A stretch of DNA of 64,000 nt from Leptospira sp. B5-022 (GCF_000347035.1 NZ_ANIJ01000049.1:1-64000), one strand, 5' to 3'. Positions 10,248 through 19,268 are shown, numbered from the stretch's first letter. Program-made: numbers and translations. Notes: generated by a model not told the origin, from the letters alone.

Positions 10248-10282
10248 TTTTTCGCTCTAAAAATCTTAAAGAGGGTTTGAAG

Positions 10283-10426
10283 ATGAGCGAGCACTTAAAG
10301 GCAAAACTGAAAAAAGCAGACGGCGGCTTTTGGAAAAAGACTTTCAGATCTTGCTGGAATGTCCTTCCTCATTCTTTGAGAAGGCAATTGGTTGCCATGT
10401 CGGGACAATCCGATCTGGATTTCTAA
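10283..10426 (+). CDS. Small basic ORF, 47 aa, uncharacterised
   Basis: The ATG at 10283 is preceded by AAAGAGGG (about 10268-10275) at good Shine-Dalgarno distance and by a plausible promoter. The product begins MSEHLKAKLKKADGGFWKK and ends SGQSDLDF. It has an amphipathic Lys-rich N-terminal helix, a central Trp/Cys/Arg-rich part and an acidic end. There is no signal peptide or membrane segment. It is short enough to be missed by automatic callers. It occupies a 536-bp gap between the membrane-protein and lipoprotein genes. Its function is unknown, and only conservation would settle whether it is real. Confidence 0.5.
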   Translation: MSEHLKAKLKKADGGFWKKTFRSCWNVLPHSLRRQLVAMSGQSDLDF

Positions 10427-10616
10427 GATACTTGTATTATTTTTGATGATGGGTTATCCGAAGAGTAAAATTTTATCGTTGTAATCGTCCTAGACTGGAT
10501 TTCCGCAAAATATTCCGTTTAACAATAAACATTTCCTGAAATATAAGATCCGGTTGAATTTCTGGCTGAAATTTATAAAAAGGAACATACCAGAAAGTAA
10601 TAAGGTCATAAAAAGT

Positions 10617-11090
10617 ATGAAGCCCCATAAAACCGCCATTTTATATCTCCTTCCCCTCACTCTTTTTTCCGCATGTATGCAGATGAAATACGGGTGGGAT
10701 GTGAAAACGCCCGAGCAGCTATACTCGGATTGTATGACTACCTTTTCCGACGAAGTAAAATGTAAAGAGTTCGTTTCTAAAGATGCAGTTAAAGCTAAGG
10801 CGTCTGAAAGTCAATACCCCGAATTGAGTGAAGAAGAAAGGAGTAAATTACAGATCCGACAGGATTTGAAGGATAGGATACAATTTAAGAATAAACTATT
10901 CGTAAAACATCTAATCGGAGAGCCGGATGAGATCCAATATGTGAATAACGTTCATGAGGATTGGATTTATCGGAGACCAGTTTCAGTTTACGAGTTAGGT
11001 TACGCTCCTGACAAAGAGATCCGGATCAGATTCCAAAAGGGGATCGTCCAAAAAGTCAATCATAAAGCCCCTAATAAACCTACCAATTAA
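10617..11090 (+). CDS. Putative lipoprotein
   Basis: This is a 157-residue protein if started at ATG 10617 (MKPHKTAILYLLPLTL). An upstream in-frame ATG at 10554 would add 21 residues before the signal peptide and is disfavoured. The hydrophobic core ends in a lipobox (LFSAC), predicting lipidation. The mature part is charged, with two further Cys residues (SDCMTTF, VKCKEF) that could form a disulfide, and a C-terminal region with HEDWIYRRP reminiscent of SmpA/BamE-like small lipoproteins (inference only). It is convergent with the porin gene, with a terminator hairpin between. Confidence 0.75.
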   Translation: MKPHKTAILYLLPLTLFSACMQMKYGWDVKTPEQLYSDCMTTFSDEVKCKEFVSKDAVKAKASESQYPELSEEERSKLQIRQDLKDRIQFKNKLFVKHLIGEPDEIQYVNNVHEDWIYRRPVSVYELGYAPDKEIRIRFQKGIVQKVNHKAPNKPTN

Positions 11091-11120
11091 AGTAATCAAA
11101 ATTCAGGATCATATACAAAT

Positions 11121-11157
11121 AAAAAAAGGTCTGTTAGAAATTTTCTAACAGACCTTT
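11121..11157 (-). terminator. Terminator between lipoprotein and porin genes
   Basis: AAAGGTCTGTTAGAAA pairs with TTTCTAACAGACCTTT. Read on the minus strand the stem is followed by seven Ts (complement of the A-run at 11121-11127), so it terminates the porin gene. On the plus strand only a short T tract follows, so it would be weaker for the lipoprotein gene. Confidence 0.85.
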
Positions 11158-11164
11158 CAACTTC

Positions 11165-11193
11165 GACTAACTTAGGTCGTAAGTAAGTTAGTC
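11165..11193 (-). other. Second hairpin just after the porin stop
   Basis: GACTAACTTA (11165-11174) and TAAGTTAGTC (11184-11193) form a perfect 10-bp stem with a 9-nt loop, 12 bp past the porin stop and before the main terminator. There is no T-run. It may stabilise the mRNA 3' end. Confidence 0.5.
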
Positions 11194-11205
11194 GCAAGAA
11201 TTCTA

Positions 11206-12801
11206 TTAATCGAATTTCGCTACGATACCAAGAGTCGCACCAAATTGGCCTTCTGTTGGATTTCCGTTACGATCGATAAATTGTTTTCCTGGACCCTCGT
11301 CCCTTCTTAAGTCCAATTTAACAATTACGTTTTCAGACCAAGTGTAGGTTGGAGTGATAGTGTATGTTCTTAACATACCATATCCCGCCGCGGATGCTCT
11401 TTGTCCGCTGATATCGGCATATAGGAGGTCAGCACGGGTAAGGCTTGCTACTGCGGCAACATGCTCAGCGCTAGCCGGATTGAAACCGTTAGTCAGGATA
11501 TCCTGAACGATCGGAGCTTTCCAATCCGATGCACCGTAATTTACGTAAGGGGATACGAAAGTGTTCGGTGCGTTTACGACGAGAGGTCCGCCGTATTTAC
11601 TGTCATCGATTCTTTCCGCACGGAATGCCAATGCGAAGGTTTCGGTGAAAGCATATTTAATCCAAAGACCGAAGGTGTTGTATACCTGCTTAATTTTGTC
11701 TGGTCTTCCGTAAGGATATCCGGAAACATCTGTTCCTGTCAAATCCCATCCGAAAGCAGCTGTATTCGATTGACCGCCTCTTTCTCCGTAAGTCCAGTCG
11801 AAATTGATCGTCAGTTTATCAGTCGGAGTAGCAGAAAGGATTAAGTTGTTTACGAACCAGTAGTCAATTTTTCCGTCGGAAGGAACGCTGCAAGTAGTCA
11901 CCCCGGCAAGATTACAGGAGTACAACTGACCGTTTGTCGGTCTTCCTACAGTGTTGTCGTTTCCATACAATGTGTTCCACACGATATTGAACTTATCTTC
12001 AATAACGGTAGCTTTTAATTGAGTACCTACTGCCTTTTGTTCCCTTCTTCCGTCGGAGTAAGGGTGAACAGCGGTATTCGTTAAGCTTGAACCGGTTGCC
12101 GGATCTCCATAAGGAGTGATCCCGCTGTAACCGAATTGGTCACCATTAGCAGTGAATCCTGTTCCTTGCGCACTGTTGTACAAATAGAACCCTGCATTCA
12201 AACGATCGTTGATCGCTAAGCTAGCTCTTGCACCGGTATGGATAAACGGAACGGTATTGAAGAAGATATACCCGATGGTATAGTTCATGTTATCTTTCGA
12301 TTCCAATACTTCGTAGCCGATATGTGTAGCCATCTTACCGACGTCTACGGTCAGACCTTTTAATACTGGAAAAAAGAAAGATACATATGCCTGTTGCAAC
12401 AGGTTCATATTATAAATTCCGTTTGTCGTATAGAAAGGACGTTCTTGGAACATCGCGTTTTGACCGTTCATAAAGTCGATCCTGAATCCCCAGGGACTTG
12501 ATTTCTCGGCAACCTTTTCAACATCCAACTCGACAGAGTTCACTGCGAACTGCTTGTTATAAGTTTCGAAGGTACGGCTGACGTCCACATCCGAGCCTTG
12601 TTTGTTGTTGTTTACATATTGATAGTAAACATCGACAAATCCGGAAAGGTTGATCTTGTCGTACCATGCTTTGCTTTCCTCGACCGGCGGTGAAGCTGGT
12701 GCGGCGGCTGGTTTTTCATCTTTCTTCGCTTGGGCAAAAATGGACGAAGAAGATAGTAAAACCAAGGAAGCAATGAGACTAATTGTTTTTTTTCTCATCA
12801 T
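11206..12801 (-). CDS. Outer-membrane beta-barrel porin (BBP2-like)
   Basis: The protein has about 531 residues. Translation from ATG 12801 or 12798 gives MMRKKTISLIASLVLL with cleavage near FAQA; AGGAG boxes lie 1-12 nt upstream. A Lys/Ala/Pro linker follows, then LSGFVDVYYQY, which matches the start of the BBP2 (PF07642-type) porin family. Alternating strands, Tyr/Trp girdles and a C-terminal strand ending in FD fit a barrel. The likely role is a channel for small solutes in the outer membrane. It is monocistronic, with terminator hairpins downstream. The upstream 300 bp is AT-rich with TATAAT-like boxes near 12914-12927. Confidence 0.87.
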   Translation of the reverse strand: MMRKKTISLIASLVLLSSSSIFAQAKKDEKPAAAPASPPVEESKAWYDKINLSGFVDVYYQYVNNNKQGSDVDVSRTFETYNKQFAVNSVELDVEKVAEKSSPWGFRIDFMNGQNAMFQERPFYTTNGIYNMNLLQQAYVSFFFPVLKGLTVDVGKMATHIGYEVLESKDNMNYTIGYIFFNTVPFIHTGARASLAINDRLNAGFYLYNSAQGTGFTANGDQFGYSGITPYGDPATGSSLTNTAVHPYSDGRREQKAVGTQLKATVIEDKFNIVWNTLYGNDNTVGRPTNGQLYSCNLAGVTTCSVPSDGKIDYWFVNNLILSATPTDKLTINFDWTYGERGGQSNTAAFGWDLTGTDVSGYPYGRPDKIKQVYNTFGLWIKYAFTETFALAFRAERIDDSKYGGPLVVNAPNTFVSPYVNYGASDWKAPIVQDILTNGFNPASAEHVAAVASLTRADLLYADISGQRASAAGYGMLRTYTITPTYTWSENVIVKLDLRRDEGPGKQFIDRNGNPTEGQFGATLGIVAKFD

Positions 12802-13100
12802 TCTCCTAAATCTCCTATGCCTCCATTTATGCAACTAGCGTGCCAACACGATAAAAATAGGCAAAGAGACTAAATCTGGCTTAAAAACGATTCTAAATCG
12901 GATATTTGATGCTTATAATTTATAATCTTTTCGGGCTAAATTTCATAGACGCGCAATATGCTTAAAAAATGAGCAAAATCGAATTTGCTGGGGGAATAAA
13001 CAGAGGAATGGATGTTTTGGCGAAACTGGAGACCAGAGCTGGAAATGAAGAAAGAATTTGTAGTAACTTCGACGGTTTTCCTTTCGGTGATCACTCTAGT
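12802..13100. other. Intergenic region upstream of porin
   Basis: This gap of about 300 bp lies between the divergent porin start and the end of the nucleotidyltransferase gene. It contains an AT-rich patch, CTTATAATTTATAATC at 12912-12927, that provides -10-like boxes in the porin direction (TATAAT and TATAAG on the minus strand). No clear -35, RNA or convincing gene is seen. Confidence 0.5.
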
Positions 13101-14396
13101 TTATAAAGATTTCCGGATCTGATCCAGAAGATAGTCCGCTGAATTTAGATTTGGATCTTGGAGCACGGACAGTAAGGAAGAACGTAAAGCTTCCCCCAAT
13201 TTCGGAGCCGGTAGTTCGGGAAATTTTTCCCGGATCAGGTGACCGTCAATGACCAGGTCGGAGAGAAGAAGCGGAGGGTTCTTTTTGGATTCTTCTTCCG
13301 CACTTTCGAACCAGAATGCGTCTTCATTTAGAGCGGCGGACCAAAGAAGAGAAAGTTCAGAGCACCAGTTCAAAAGTTCTTTTTTTCCCGCATATTGTGC
13401 GACCGGATGTAGTAGATGGCTACGAAGCCCTGAAGGAGATCGTAATTTTTCTTTTAGTTGGAAGAGAGAGTATAGAGTTTTTAAGAGAAACTGAGAATCC
13501 TTGGTTCGTTGGTTGGAGAATTTCAGTTCTTTAAAGAAAACACTCGAGTCAAGAAGCCAGCTTTGTTCGGAAAAACAGGAAAGCAAAAAATAGGCCAATT
13601 TGGATCGTTCAGAGGTTTGGAGAAGTTTGGAAAATCCGATTTTACGTTCTTCCCAATCTCCGGAATACAATTTTGTTTTGGTAAATAATTCCAGAGTTTT
13701 ATGTTTTTTTAATAAATCAAAACCTTCGATCGGATTTTTACTTCTAAGTATTTTTAAAAATTCGTCATGAATTCGTTCCGGAGAAACTTTTGCCGTGACG
13801 GATCTACATGTTTCGATCGCTTCTTCGGTATCCGGATGGATCTTAAATCCGAGTGTGGAAACAAATCGAATGGCTCGAACAGGTCTAAGCCCATCTTCCG
13901 TAAATCTGGAGACAGGGTTTCCTATGGTCCGAATTAAAGAATTTTGAATGTCTTCTATTCCCGAATGTTCGTCTACTAAGATCTTTTGCCGAAGGTCCAG
14001 GGCAAGTGCGTTCATTGTAAAATCCCTTCTATTTAGATCTTCGCTTAGACTGACCCCGAATTGTACTGTTTCCGGTCTTCTTCCGTCTATATAGTCTTCG
14101 TCTTTTCTGAATGTGGTCAATTCATAGGATCTGTCATGGAATAATATCGTTATGGTACCGTGTTTGATCCCGGTAGGAACGGTTCTTTTGAAGATCTTTA
14201 GAATTTCTTCCGGATGAATGGAAACCGCAAGATCGTACTCATGAGGGATTTTATTTAAAACCAGATCTCGGACACTTCCTCCGACTAGATATGCTTCCCC
14301 TCCGTAATTTCGGATGGAAGAGCTGATCTCTAATAAGTCCTCTAAAAAAGGAGAAGGGATTTGCGAGATGAGTTGGCTCGGATCGGGGCTCATCAT
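13101..14396 (-). CDS. Class II CCA-adding enzyme / poly(A) polymerase family nucleotidyltransferase
   Basis: The protein has 431 residues from ATG 14396, which overlaps the TGA of the upstream lipoprotein gene by 4 nt (ATGA), a coupling signal preferred over upstream ATG 14417. The head domain shows YLVGGSVRDLVL (about 40), a metal-site region HEYDLAV (about 55), LTTFRKDEDYIDGRRPE and RRDFTMNALALD (about 125). An RNA-binding neck with GLRPVRAIRF (about 170) follows. The usual DxD is ExD here. The family adds CCA to tRNA or poly(A) to RNA; which one cannot be decided by eye. The nearby tRNA lacks an encoded CCA, so the organism needs a CCA enzyme. Confidence 0.9.
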   Translation of the reverse strand: MMSPDPSQLISQIPSPFLEDLLEISSSIRNYGGEAYLVGGSVRDLVLNKIPHEYDLAVSIHPEEILKIFKRTVPTGIKHGTITILFHDRSYELTTFRKDEDYIDGRRPETVQFGVSLSEDLNRRDFTMNALALDLRQKILVDEHSGIEDIQNSLIRTIGNPVSRFTEDGLRPVRAIRFVSTLGFKIHPDTEEAIETCRSVTAKVSPERIHDEFLKILRSKNPIEGFDLLKKHKTLELFTKTKLYSGDWEERKIGFSKLLQTSERSKLAYFLLSCFSEQSWLLDSSVFFKELKFSNQRTKDSQFLLKTLYSLFQLKEKLRSPSGLRSHLLHPVAQYAGKKELLNWCSELSLLWSAALNEDAFWFESAEEESKKNPPLLLSDLVIDGHLIREKFPELPAPKLGEALRSSLLSVLQDPNLNSADYLLDQIRKSL

Positions 14397-14737
14397 TCCT
14401 GGACGATCTTTTTCCAAATCGGTAGGTAACGGTCTTTCAGTGCGGGGTTTTTGGAAAAAATTTCTTCTATTTGCTTTTTGGTTTTTTCGTCCACGGAAAC
14501 TCGTAAAAAAGGAAGATCCGCTTGTTGGGAAAGGATCTGGTCGATCCTTTTTCCCGTTTCATCCCAGGCAGAATTGCAGATCTCTTTATATTCTTCGTCC
14601 TTATGTTCATTGCAAAGGATCGCAAGATCCAAATACTTTCCTTCTTTTTTCAGATCTTTCATTTTGTCTAGGATACCGCCCTTGCAGGTTTGGATAAAAA
14701 GAAGAAGGATCAGGATTAGGATTTTTTTACGGCCCAT
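14393..14737 (-). CDS. Small putative lipoprotein
   Basis: This is a 114-residue protein beginning MGRKKILILILLLFIQTCKGG: two basic residues, a hydrophobic core and a lipobox-like QTC, so probably lipidated at Cys18. The mature region is helical and charged, with two more Cys (ILCNEH, EICNSAW) that could pair. It overlaps the nucleotidyltransferase gene by 4 bp and is co-transcribed with it. No family is recognised. A repeat-filled gap separates it from RNase H upstream. Confidence 0.78.
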   Translation of the reverse strand: MGRKKILILILLLFIQTCKGGILDKMKDLKKEGKYLDLAILCNEHKDEEYKEICNSAWDETGKRIDQILSQQADLPFLRVSVDEKTKKQIEEIFSKNPALKDRYLPIWKKIVQE

Positions 14738-14785
14738 GCATCAAATTTTTCGGGAGGAATTCCAACGGGAAAAGCTTTTTTCAAG

Positions 14786-14947
14786 CTAAGTCGCAAAGAC
14801 CGCCAAGTATTTTCATTTCATAATTCTCCGCGTCTTTGCGCCTCAGTGTAAGTAAACCGCGGCAGGGATACGAAGGGGAAGTCCGAAGGACCGGAGCGAT
14901 AGCGGAGCCCGCAGTAGCCCGGTCTGAGCGGAGCGAAGAGCCGCCCG
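14786..14947. repeat. Composite intergenic palindromic repeat
   Basis: There are two parts. First, CGCAAAGAC (14792-14800) and GTCTTTGCG (14832-14840) are perfect inverted arms of the CGCAAAGACGC/CACAGAG repeat family seen elsewhere in the window. Second, 14857-14947 is a GC-rich, multiply palindromic block containing GTCCGAAGGAC and GGAGCGATAGCGGAGCCCG. The composition differs sharply from the flanking genes. It fills the gap between the lipoprotein start and the RNase H stop and contains no ORF. Confidence 0.8.
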
Positions 14948-14952
14948 AAAAT

Positions 14953-15348
14953 TTAAGCTTCAAAAGCTAGGTTGGCCAGTTTATCTGCCCGCTTGTTTTT
15001 CTCTCTGGGAACATGATGGATGGAAAAAAGTTTTAATTTGGAAGTGAGACCTTTGACCTTTTCCTTTGCAACTTGGAGGTGAGGGGATTTGACCTTGTAT
15101 TCTCCCTTGAATTGTTTTACTACCAGCTCGGAATCCAGATAAGCGGTAACTTCGCTTGCTTTTTGGGAGAGACAATATTCTATTCCTGCTTCTAAAGCCG
15201 CCCATTCCGCCATATTATTGGTTCCGTCGGAGATCCTGCTGGAAATAGAATGGACCTCGTCCTCTCCTACGTAAACGGCAACCCCAATGGAAGAAGGCCC
15301 CGGATTTCCTTTAGAAGCGCCGTCACAGTATATTTTAAACTTTTTCAC
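14953..15348 (-). CDS. rnhA: Ribonuclease HI family protein
   Basis: This 131-residue RNase H fold protein cleaves RNA in RNA-DNA hybrids. The catalytic carboxylates are present: Asp in CDGASKGNPG (about 9), Glu in NNMAEWAALEAG (about 48), Asp in AYLDSELV (about 71) and Asp in KRADKLAN near the C-terminus. It resembles the short RnhA/YpdQ-like group that lacks the basic handle of E. coli RNase HI. The start is ATG 15348, 4 bp after the stop of the membrane-protein gene, so the two form an operon. Downstream is a repeat block. Confidence 0.93.
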   Translation of the reverse strand: MKKFKIYCDGASKGNPGPSSIGVAVYVGEDEVHSISSRISDGTNNMAEWAALEAGIEYCLSQKASEVTAYLDSELVVKQFKGEYKVKSPHLQVAKEKVKGLTSKLKLFSIHHVPREKNKRADKLANLAFEA

Positions 15349-15352
15349 TGGT

Positions 15353-15664
15353 TTATTCTTGGTCTTTAGATCCGAAAACGAATAGGAATGGTCTCCAGAA
15401 AATTAGATATCCGATCAGGATGAGTATGGAAAGAAAAAGGGAAAGTGTTCCTAAAATCAATGATTGGCAAGTTCGAAACAAATGATCGAACGTGTGAGGG
15501 AAAAAAAGCCCTCCGATCAGACAGAAAAGTCCGGCTGCTAATAAGGCGAACAGAACGAAAGGAAGGGATAAAAAATAAAAAAGATAGCTAAGGATCGTGA
15601 ATCCGAAAGCCAATCTATATGCGTTCCAACGTGCCGGATGATCCATCATTAAACCAAATACCAT
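15353..15664 (-). CDS. Small membrane protein
   Basis: This is a 103-residue protein if started at ATG 15664 (MVFGLMMDHPARW), which has AGGA 6 nt upstream. A TTG at 15700 is the longer alternative. Three hydrophobic segments cover about residues 20-50, 52-62 and 76-98, with FFPHTFDHLF in a loop between them. The family is not recognised. It precedes the RNase H gene by 4 bp, so the two are probably co-transcribed. The gene is divergent from the leucyltransferase gene, and the 56-bp gap between them must hold both promoters. Confidence 0.68.
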   Translation of the reverse strand: MVFGLMMDHPARWNAYRLAFGFTILSYLFYFLSLPFVLFALLAAGLFCLIGGLFFPHTFDHLFRTCQSLILGTLSLFLSILILIGYLIFWRPFLFVFGSKDQE

Positions 15665-15720
15665 CAATAGTCCTATCCTTCGAAGGCTTTGGTTTGGCAA
15701 TGTAAAAATGGATACCTACC

Positions 15721-16512
15721 ATGGCAAAGATGAGGCTGGATTATTTTACCTTCCTAAATTCTCTTCCGGAAACTCCCGAGTCGGAATGTGCTTATTACCC
15801 GGATCGAAATTCCAAGGTGAAAGGTTTCCTTTATAAGGAAAAAATACCTCCTGAAATTTTAGACGATCTTTTTCGTTTCGGTTTCCGAAGGTCCGGTAAT
15901 TTCTTTTATCGGACGAATTGTTCCGTATGTTCTCATTGCCTGAGCTATCGGGTCATGTTATCCGATTTTTTTCCTTCTTCAAATCATAAAAGGATCATCA
16001 AAAAGAATCAGGATCTGACCTTACAAATTTCTCTTCCTCTTATCAATGATGAAAAAAAGAATTTATATGTGAAGTATCAAAGGTCACGTCACGAGGGAAG
16101 TTATGGCGAATCCGAATCTGAAATTTTGGAGAACATGAGATTTCAGATGTATGAGGGTTCTCTGCATTCTAGGGAACTTCTACTTTATAAAAACGATGTA
16201 CTTTTAGGCTGGATATTATTGGATCTGGGACTTGAAACCGTGTCCGCAGTGTATTCCGTTTTTGATCCGGAAGAAAGGAAAAGGAGTTTGGGAAATTTCC
16301 TCATCCTTTCTTCCATTCTTTGGGCCAAGGAAAATAGTTTTAAAGAATTTCAATTGGGTCTTTTCCTTCCGGGACATCCTAAGATGGATTATAAAAAGAA
16401 TTGGAAACCTTCCGAAATTTTAGATCGTAGTTCCGGAGTCTGGAAAGAGAGCGGAGCCTTTCTATCGGATTATATTTCGGAGAATGGTCCCAACGGAGAT
16501 CTGGTCCGATGA
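15721..16512 (+). CDS. bpt: Aspartate/glutamate leucyltransferase (N-end rule)
   Basis: This 263-residue member of the ATE1/Bpt family transfers leucine (or arginine in eukaryotes) from tRNA to N-terminal acidic residues, marking proteins for ClpS/ClpAP degradation. Hallmarks are the N-terminal Cys-rich loop NCSVCSHCLSYR (about residues 66-77), preceded by GFRRSGNFFYR, and the C-terminal N-acyltransferase-like part with YSVFDPEERKRSLGNF and PGHPKMDYKKNWKP. The length is typical of bacterial Bpt. It appears monocistronic. Leucyl rather than arginyl specificity is assumed from bacterial relatives. Confidence 0.9.
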   Translation: MAKMRLDYFTFLNSLPETPESECAYYPDRNSKVKGFLYKEKIPPEILDDLFRFGFRRSGNFFYRTNCSVCSHCLSYRVMLSDFFPSSNHKRIIKKNQDLTLQISLPLINDEKKNLYVKYQRSRHEGSYGESESEILENMRFQMYEGSLHSRELLLYKNDVLLGWILLDLGLETVSAVYSVFDPEERKRSLGNFLILSSILWAKENSFKEFQLGLFLPGHPKMDYKKNWKPSEILDRSSGVWKESGAFLSDYISENGPNGDLVR

Positions 16513-16549
16513 AAATGTGAGAGCAACTTTCGCAAGGAGATGGAAAGAG

Positions 16550-16680
16550 ACACGAAGTATTTTCGCACAGAGTCGCGGAGCCTCAGAGAATTTATGTTTG
16601 TAGGAACTCCTATACATCCCTTAGCGTCTTTGCGCCTCTGCGTGAAATTTTAGAAATCCGACAAAATTGGAAAGGGCTCG
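16550..16680. repeat. Dispersed intergenic repeat (CACAGAG / TGTAGGAA-TCCTA family)
   Basis: TTCGCACAGAGTCGCGGAG near 16562 and GCGTCTTTGCGCCTCTGCG near 16625 are imperfect inverted arms. Between them lies GTAGGAACTCCTA (16600-16612), the palindromic core that recurs at 19119, 30631 and 40899. It sits in the 300-bp gap between bpt and the SDR gene, which otherwise holds only a short promoter-size stretch (16680-16814). Confidence 0.8.
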
Positions 16681-16814
16681 GAGAAATACTTTTTCGAACG
16701 TTAAACCAGTTGAAAAAAAGACTAATTTTTAGATCGGGATTTCCACCCCGGGATTCTCTCCAAACCCCCCAAATCAGACTTGTCATAACGGCCGTACGTC
16801 CCAGAAAGGTTGGT

Positions 16815-17543
16815 ATGGCTAAAAAGATCATCGTAGTAGGCGCATCTAGCGGTATCGGAAAAGAAATTGCATCTCAATTGATCGAACAAGGACATCAAGT
16901 CGCGGCATTTGCAAGAAGAGAAAAGGAGCTGAAAAAACTCCCTTCCTCCTCCAAAGCTAAGAATTTATTCGTTAAACATGACGTTACGGAATATTCCAAG
17001 GTCCCGGTAGAATTTGCAAAGGCCGTAAAAGTTTTAGGCGGCTTGGACGAAATTTATTACGCATCCGGTGTGATGCATAGAGTTGGCGCGGACGAATTTC
17101 CTGTCGAAAAAGACCTGGAAATGTTGGAAGTGAATCTTCTAGGTTGTGTGGCTTGGTTGGACTCTGCCGCTACTTATTTCCAAGAGAAGAAGGCGGGCAA
17201 AATTATAGGTATCTCTTCCATCGCAGGTGATAGAGGCCGTAGGGGAAATCCTGTTTACAACGCATCCAAAGCCGGAATGTCCACTTACTTAGAGGCTTTA
17301 CGAAATCGTTTAGCGGTAAAAGGGATCCAAGTAGTTACCGTAAAACCGGGCATGATCCAAACTCCGATGACGGAAGGTTTGTCCGGGCTTATGTGGCTCA
17401 TCACAGCCAAGGAAGCCGCTCAAGTTATATTAGAAAAAGTAAATGCAGGTAAAGAGAATTTTTATGTTCCAGCTCGTTGGGCCTTGGTCTCTTTGATCAT
17501 TCGACTCATCCCTTCTTTTATTTTCAGAAGACTTTCCGTTTAA
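16815..17543 (+). CDS. SDR-family oxidoreductase, DprE2-like
   Basis: This 242-residue short-chain dehydrogenase starts at ATG 16815 with AAAGG 5 nt upstream; an upstream in-frame start would run through repeat sequence. NAD(P) binding is shown by [13 protein letters not shown] at the N-terminus. The catalytic Ser is in GISSIAG (about 139) and the Tyr-x3-Lys in VYNASKAG (about 153-157). A hydrophobic C-terminus ([16 protein letters not shown]) suggests membrane association. It is followed 17 bp later by an FAD oxidoreductase of the DprE1 type. That order suggests an epimerase pair acting on a lipid-linked pentose, with this protein reducing the 2-keto intermediate. Confidence 0.88.
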   Translation: MAKKIIVVGASSGIGKEIASQLIEQGHQVAAFARREKELKKLPSSSKAKNLFVKHDVTEYSKVPVEFAKAVKVLGGLDEIYYASGVMHRVGADEFPVEKDLEMLEVNLLGCVAWLDSAATYFQEKKAGKIIGISSIAGDRGRRGNPVYNASKAGMSTYLEALRNRLAVKGIQVVTVKPGMIQTPMTEGLSGLMWLITAKEAAQVILEKVNAGKENFYVPARWALVSLIIRLIPSFIFRRLSV

Positions 17544-17560
17544 GGAAAAGGTGATCTACA

Positions 17561-19054
17561 ATGGCAACCGCCTCCAAAAAAAAGACCGTTAAAAAAAGTG
17601 CGTCCCCTAAAACGAAAAAAGCGGGTTTCGATCCGAAAGAATTCGAATCCCGTTTAAGTCCTGTCCAAAAGGTGGAAGCTTGGGGAATGAATCATTTCTC
17701 CAGTAGTAAGGTATTTTTACCTAGTTCCATACAAGACTTCAAGGATCTATTCTCTTATGCAAGAGATACGAATACAAAAGTCGCGTTTAGGGGTGGTGGT
17801 TGTAGTTACGGAGACGCCGCGACGAACGAAAAAGGGATCGTAGTAGATATCCGTAACTTTAATAAGATCTTATCCTTCGATCCTAAAACCGGCATTTTGG
17901 TGGCGGAGTCCGGAGTTACTATCAAACAACTTTGGGAATTCGGTATCGAAAGAGGATTTTGGCCGCCTGTCGTAAGTGGAACAATGTTCCCTACATTAGG
18001 TGGAGCCCTTTCCATGAATATTCATGGAAAGAATAATTTTGCTGTCGGACCGATCGGAGATCATATCCAAGAATTTACTTTTTTAAGTCCCGACGGAAAA
18101 GAATCCGTTTGTTCTCCTAAAAAGAATTCGGATCTGTTTTATTCCGCGATCTCCGGTTTCGGAATGCTCGGAGCATTTCTAACAGTCACTATCAAACTTA
18201 AAAAGATCTATTCAGGTAAGATGAAGGTTTGGCCGGTGAATACCGCAAACCTACAAGAGATGTACGATTATTTCGAAAAAGAATACAAACAATCCGATTA
18301 TCTCGTAGGTTGGGTGGATTCATTCGCTTCCGGAAAAAGTTTAGGCCGCGGTCAGATTCACAAAGCAGTTCACTTAAAAGCGGGAGAAGATCCTGATTTC
18401 CCGGAAAATTGCAAATTGGAAAACCAAATCCTTCCAAGCACATTCCTCGGGATCATTCCTAAGTCTTGGATGTGGTTATTCATGTATCCATTCAGCAATA
18501 ATTTTGGAATGAGATTCGTGAACTTCGGAAAATGGATCTCCGGATTTTTAAATAATAATAAACCGTATCAGCAGGGGCATGCGGAGTATGCTTTTCTTTT
18601 GGACTATGTGCCGAATTGGAAATTTATGTACAAACCTGGCGCTATGATCCAATACCAAAGTTTTATTCCAAAAGAGAATGCAGTCAAAGGATTCGAAGAG
18701 ATCCTAAGTCTTTGTCAAAAAAGAGGGATCATTAACTGGCTTGCGGTATTTAAGAAGCATAGACCGGATAAGTTTTTGCTCACTCATGCGGTAGACGGTT
18801 ATTCCATGGCCATGGACTTTCCCGTTACCAAAAGAAATAAGGCTAAACTTTGGGAACTTGCCAAAGAAATGGATGAGATTGTCGTAAAGAACGGAGGAAG
18901 ATTCTATTTTGCAAAAGATAGTACCCTTCGTCCTGAGGTTTACAGAAGATCTATGCCGAAGCAGAACTTGGAAAAATTCAGAGCTATGAAGAAGAAACTA
19001 GATCCGAAAAATCTATTAGAATCGGATCTGTTTAGAAGGGTCTGGGGGAAATAG
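17561..19054 (+). CDS. FAD-linked oxidase, DprE1-like
   Basis: This 497-residue FAD_binding_4 (VAO-type) oxidoreductase has a Lys/Ala/Ser-rich N-terminal extension of about 25 residues, then the FAD-binding [12 protein letters not shown] (about 81) and [21 protein letters not shown] (split around 140-160, the His region that flavinylates or contacts FAD in relatives). The C-terminal sugar-oxidase domain ends in [14 protein letters not shown]. In mycobacteria DprE1 with DprE2 epimerises decaprenylphosphoryl-ribose to arabinose. Here the adjacent SDR and a downstream AftB-like transferase support a comparable pathway. L-gulonolactone-oxidase-like enzymes are the alternative. Confidence 0.87.
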   Translation: MATASKKKTVKKSASPKTKKAGFDPKEFESRLSPVQKVEAWGMNHFSSSKVFLPSSIQDFKDLFSYARDTNTKVAFRGGGCSYGDAATNEKGIVVDIRNFNKILSFDPKTGILVAESGVTIKQLWEFGIERGFWPPVVSGTMFPTLGGALSMNIHGKNNFAVGPIGDHIQEFTFLSPDGKESVCSPKKNSDLFYSAISGFGMLGAFLTVTIKLKKIYSGKMKVWPVNTANLQEMYDYFEKEYKQSDYLVGWVDSFASGKSLGRGQIHKAVHLKAGEDPDFPENCKLENQILPSTFLGIIPKSWMWLFMYPFSNNFGMRFVNFGKWISGFLNNNKPYQQGHAEYAFLLDYVPNWKFMYKPGAMIQYQSFIPKENAVKGFEEILSLCQKRGIINWLAVFKKHRPDKFLLTHAVDGYSMAMDFPVTKRNKAKLWELAKEMDEIVVKNGGRFYFAKDSTLRPEVYRRSMPKQNLEKFRAMKKKLDPKNLLESDLFRRVWGK

Positions 19055-19055
19055 A

Positions 19056-19265
19056 TCTCACTGCGAAGCCGCAGTGTTGGAACTCCCACATCGCGCTAAG
19101 GTGATTCGTTTTTCACCATGTCGGAACTCCTACAAAAGAGACTCCGTGTCTCTGCGTGTAAATCCGAGTTTGTGCATTTTCGTTCGCACGGAGGGCACTG
19201 AGATCGCGGAGGTTAATTCCAATATTTTTTATCTCTGTGTGCTCCGTGGACTCTGTGCGAAACTA
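19056..19265. repeat. Dispersed intergenic repeat between convergent genes
   Basis: This 210-bp gap is made almost entirely of repeat. It holds TTGGAACTCCCACA (19077-19090), TGTCGGAACTCCTACA (19119-19134), and CTCCGTGTCTCTGCG with its inverted relatives GTTCGCACGGAGG (about 19182) and CTCCGTGGACTCTGTGCGAA (about 19243). Arms of alternating polarity can fold into long imperfect hairpins. It lies between the stops of the convergent DprE1-like and glycosyltransferase genes, where a bidirectional terminator is expected. Confidence 0.8.
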
Positions 19266-19268
19266 ATA

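Noticed and set aside
12912..12927. PerR-box candidate upstream of the porin (TTATAATTTATAA)
   Set aside because: The spacing of the half-sites is wrong for a 7-1-7 box; it is better explained as AT-rich -10 sequence.
12969..13106. Plus-strand frame of 45 codons upstream of the nucleotidyltransferase end
   Set aside because: No Shine-Dalgarno at a usable distance from either ATG, and its end overlaps the convergent gene; composition looks noncoding.
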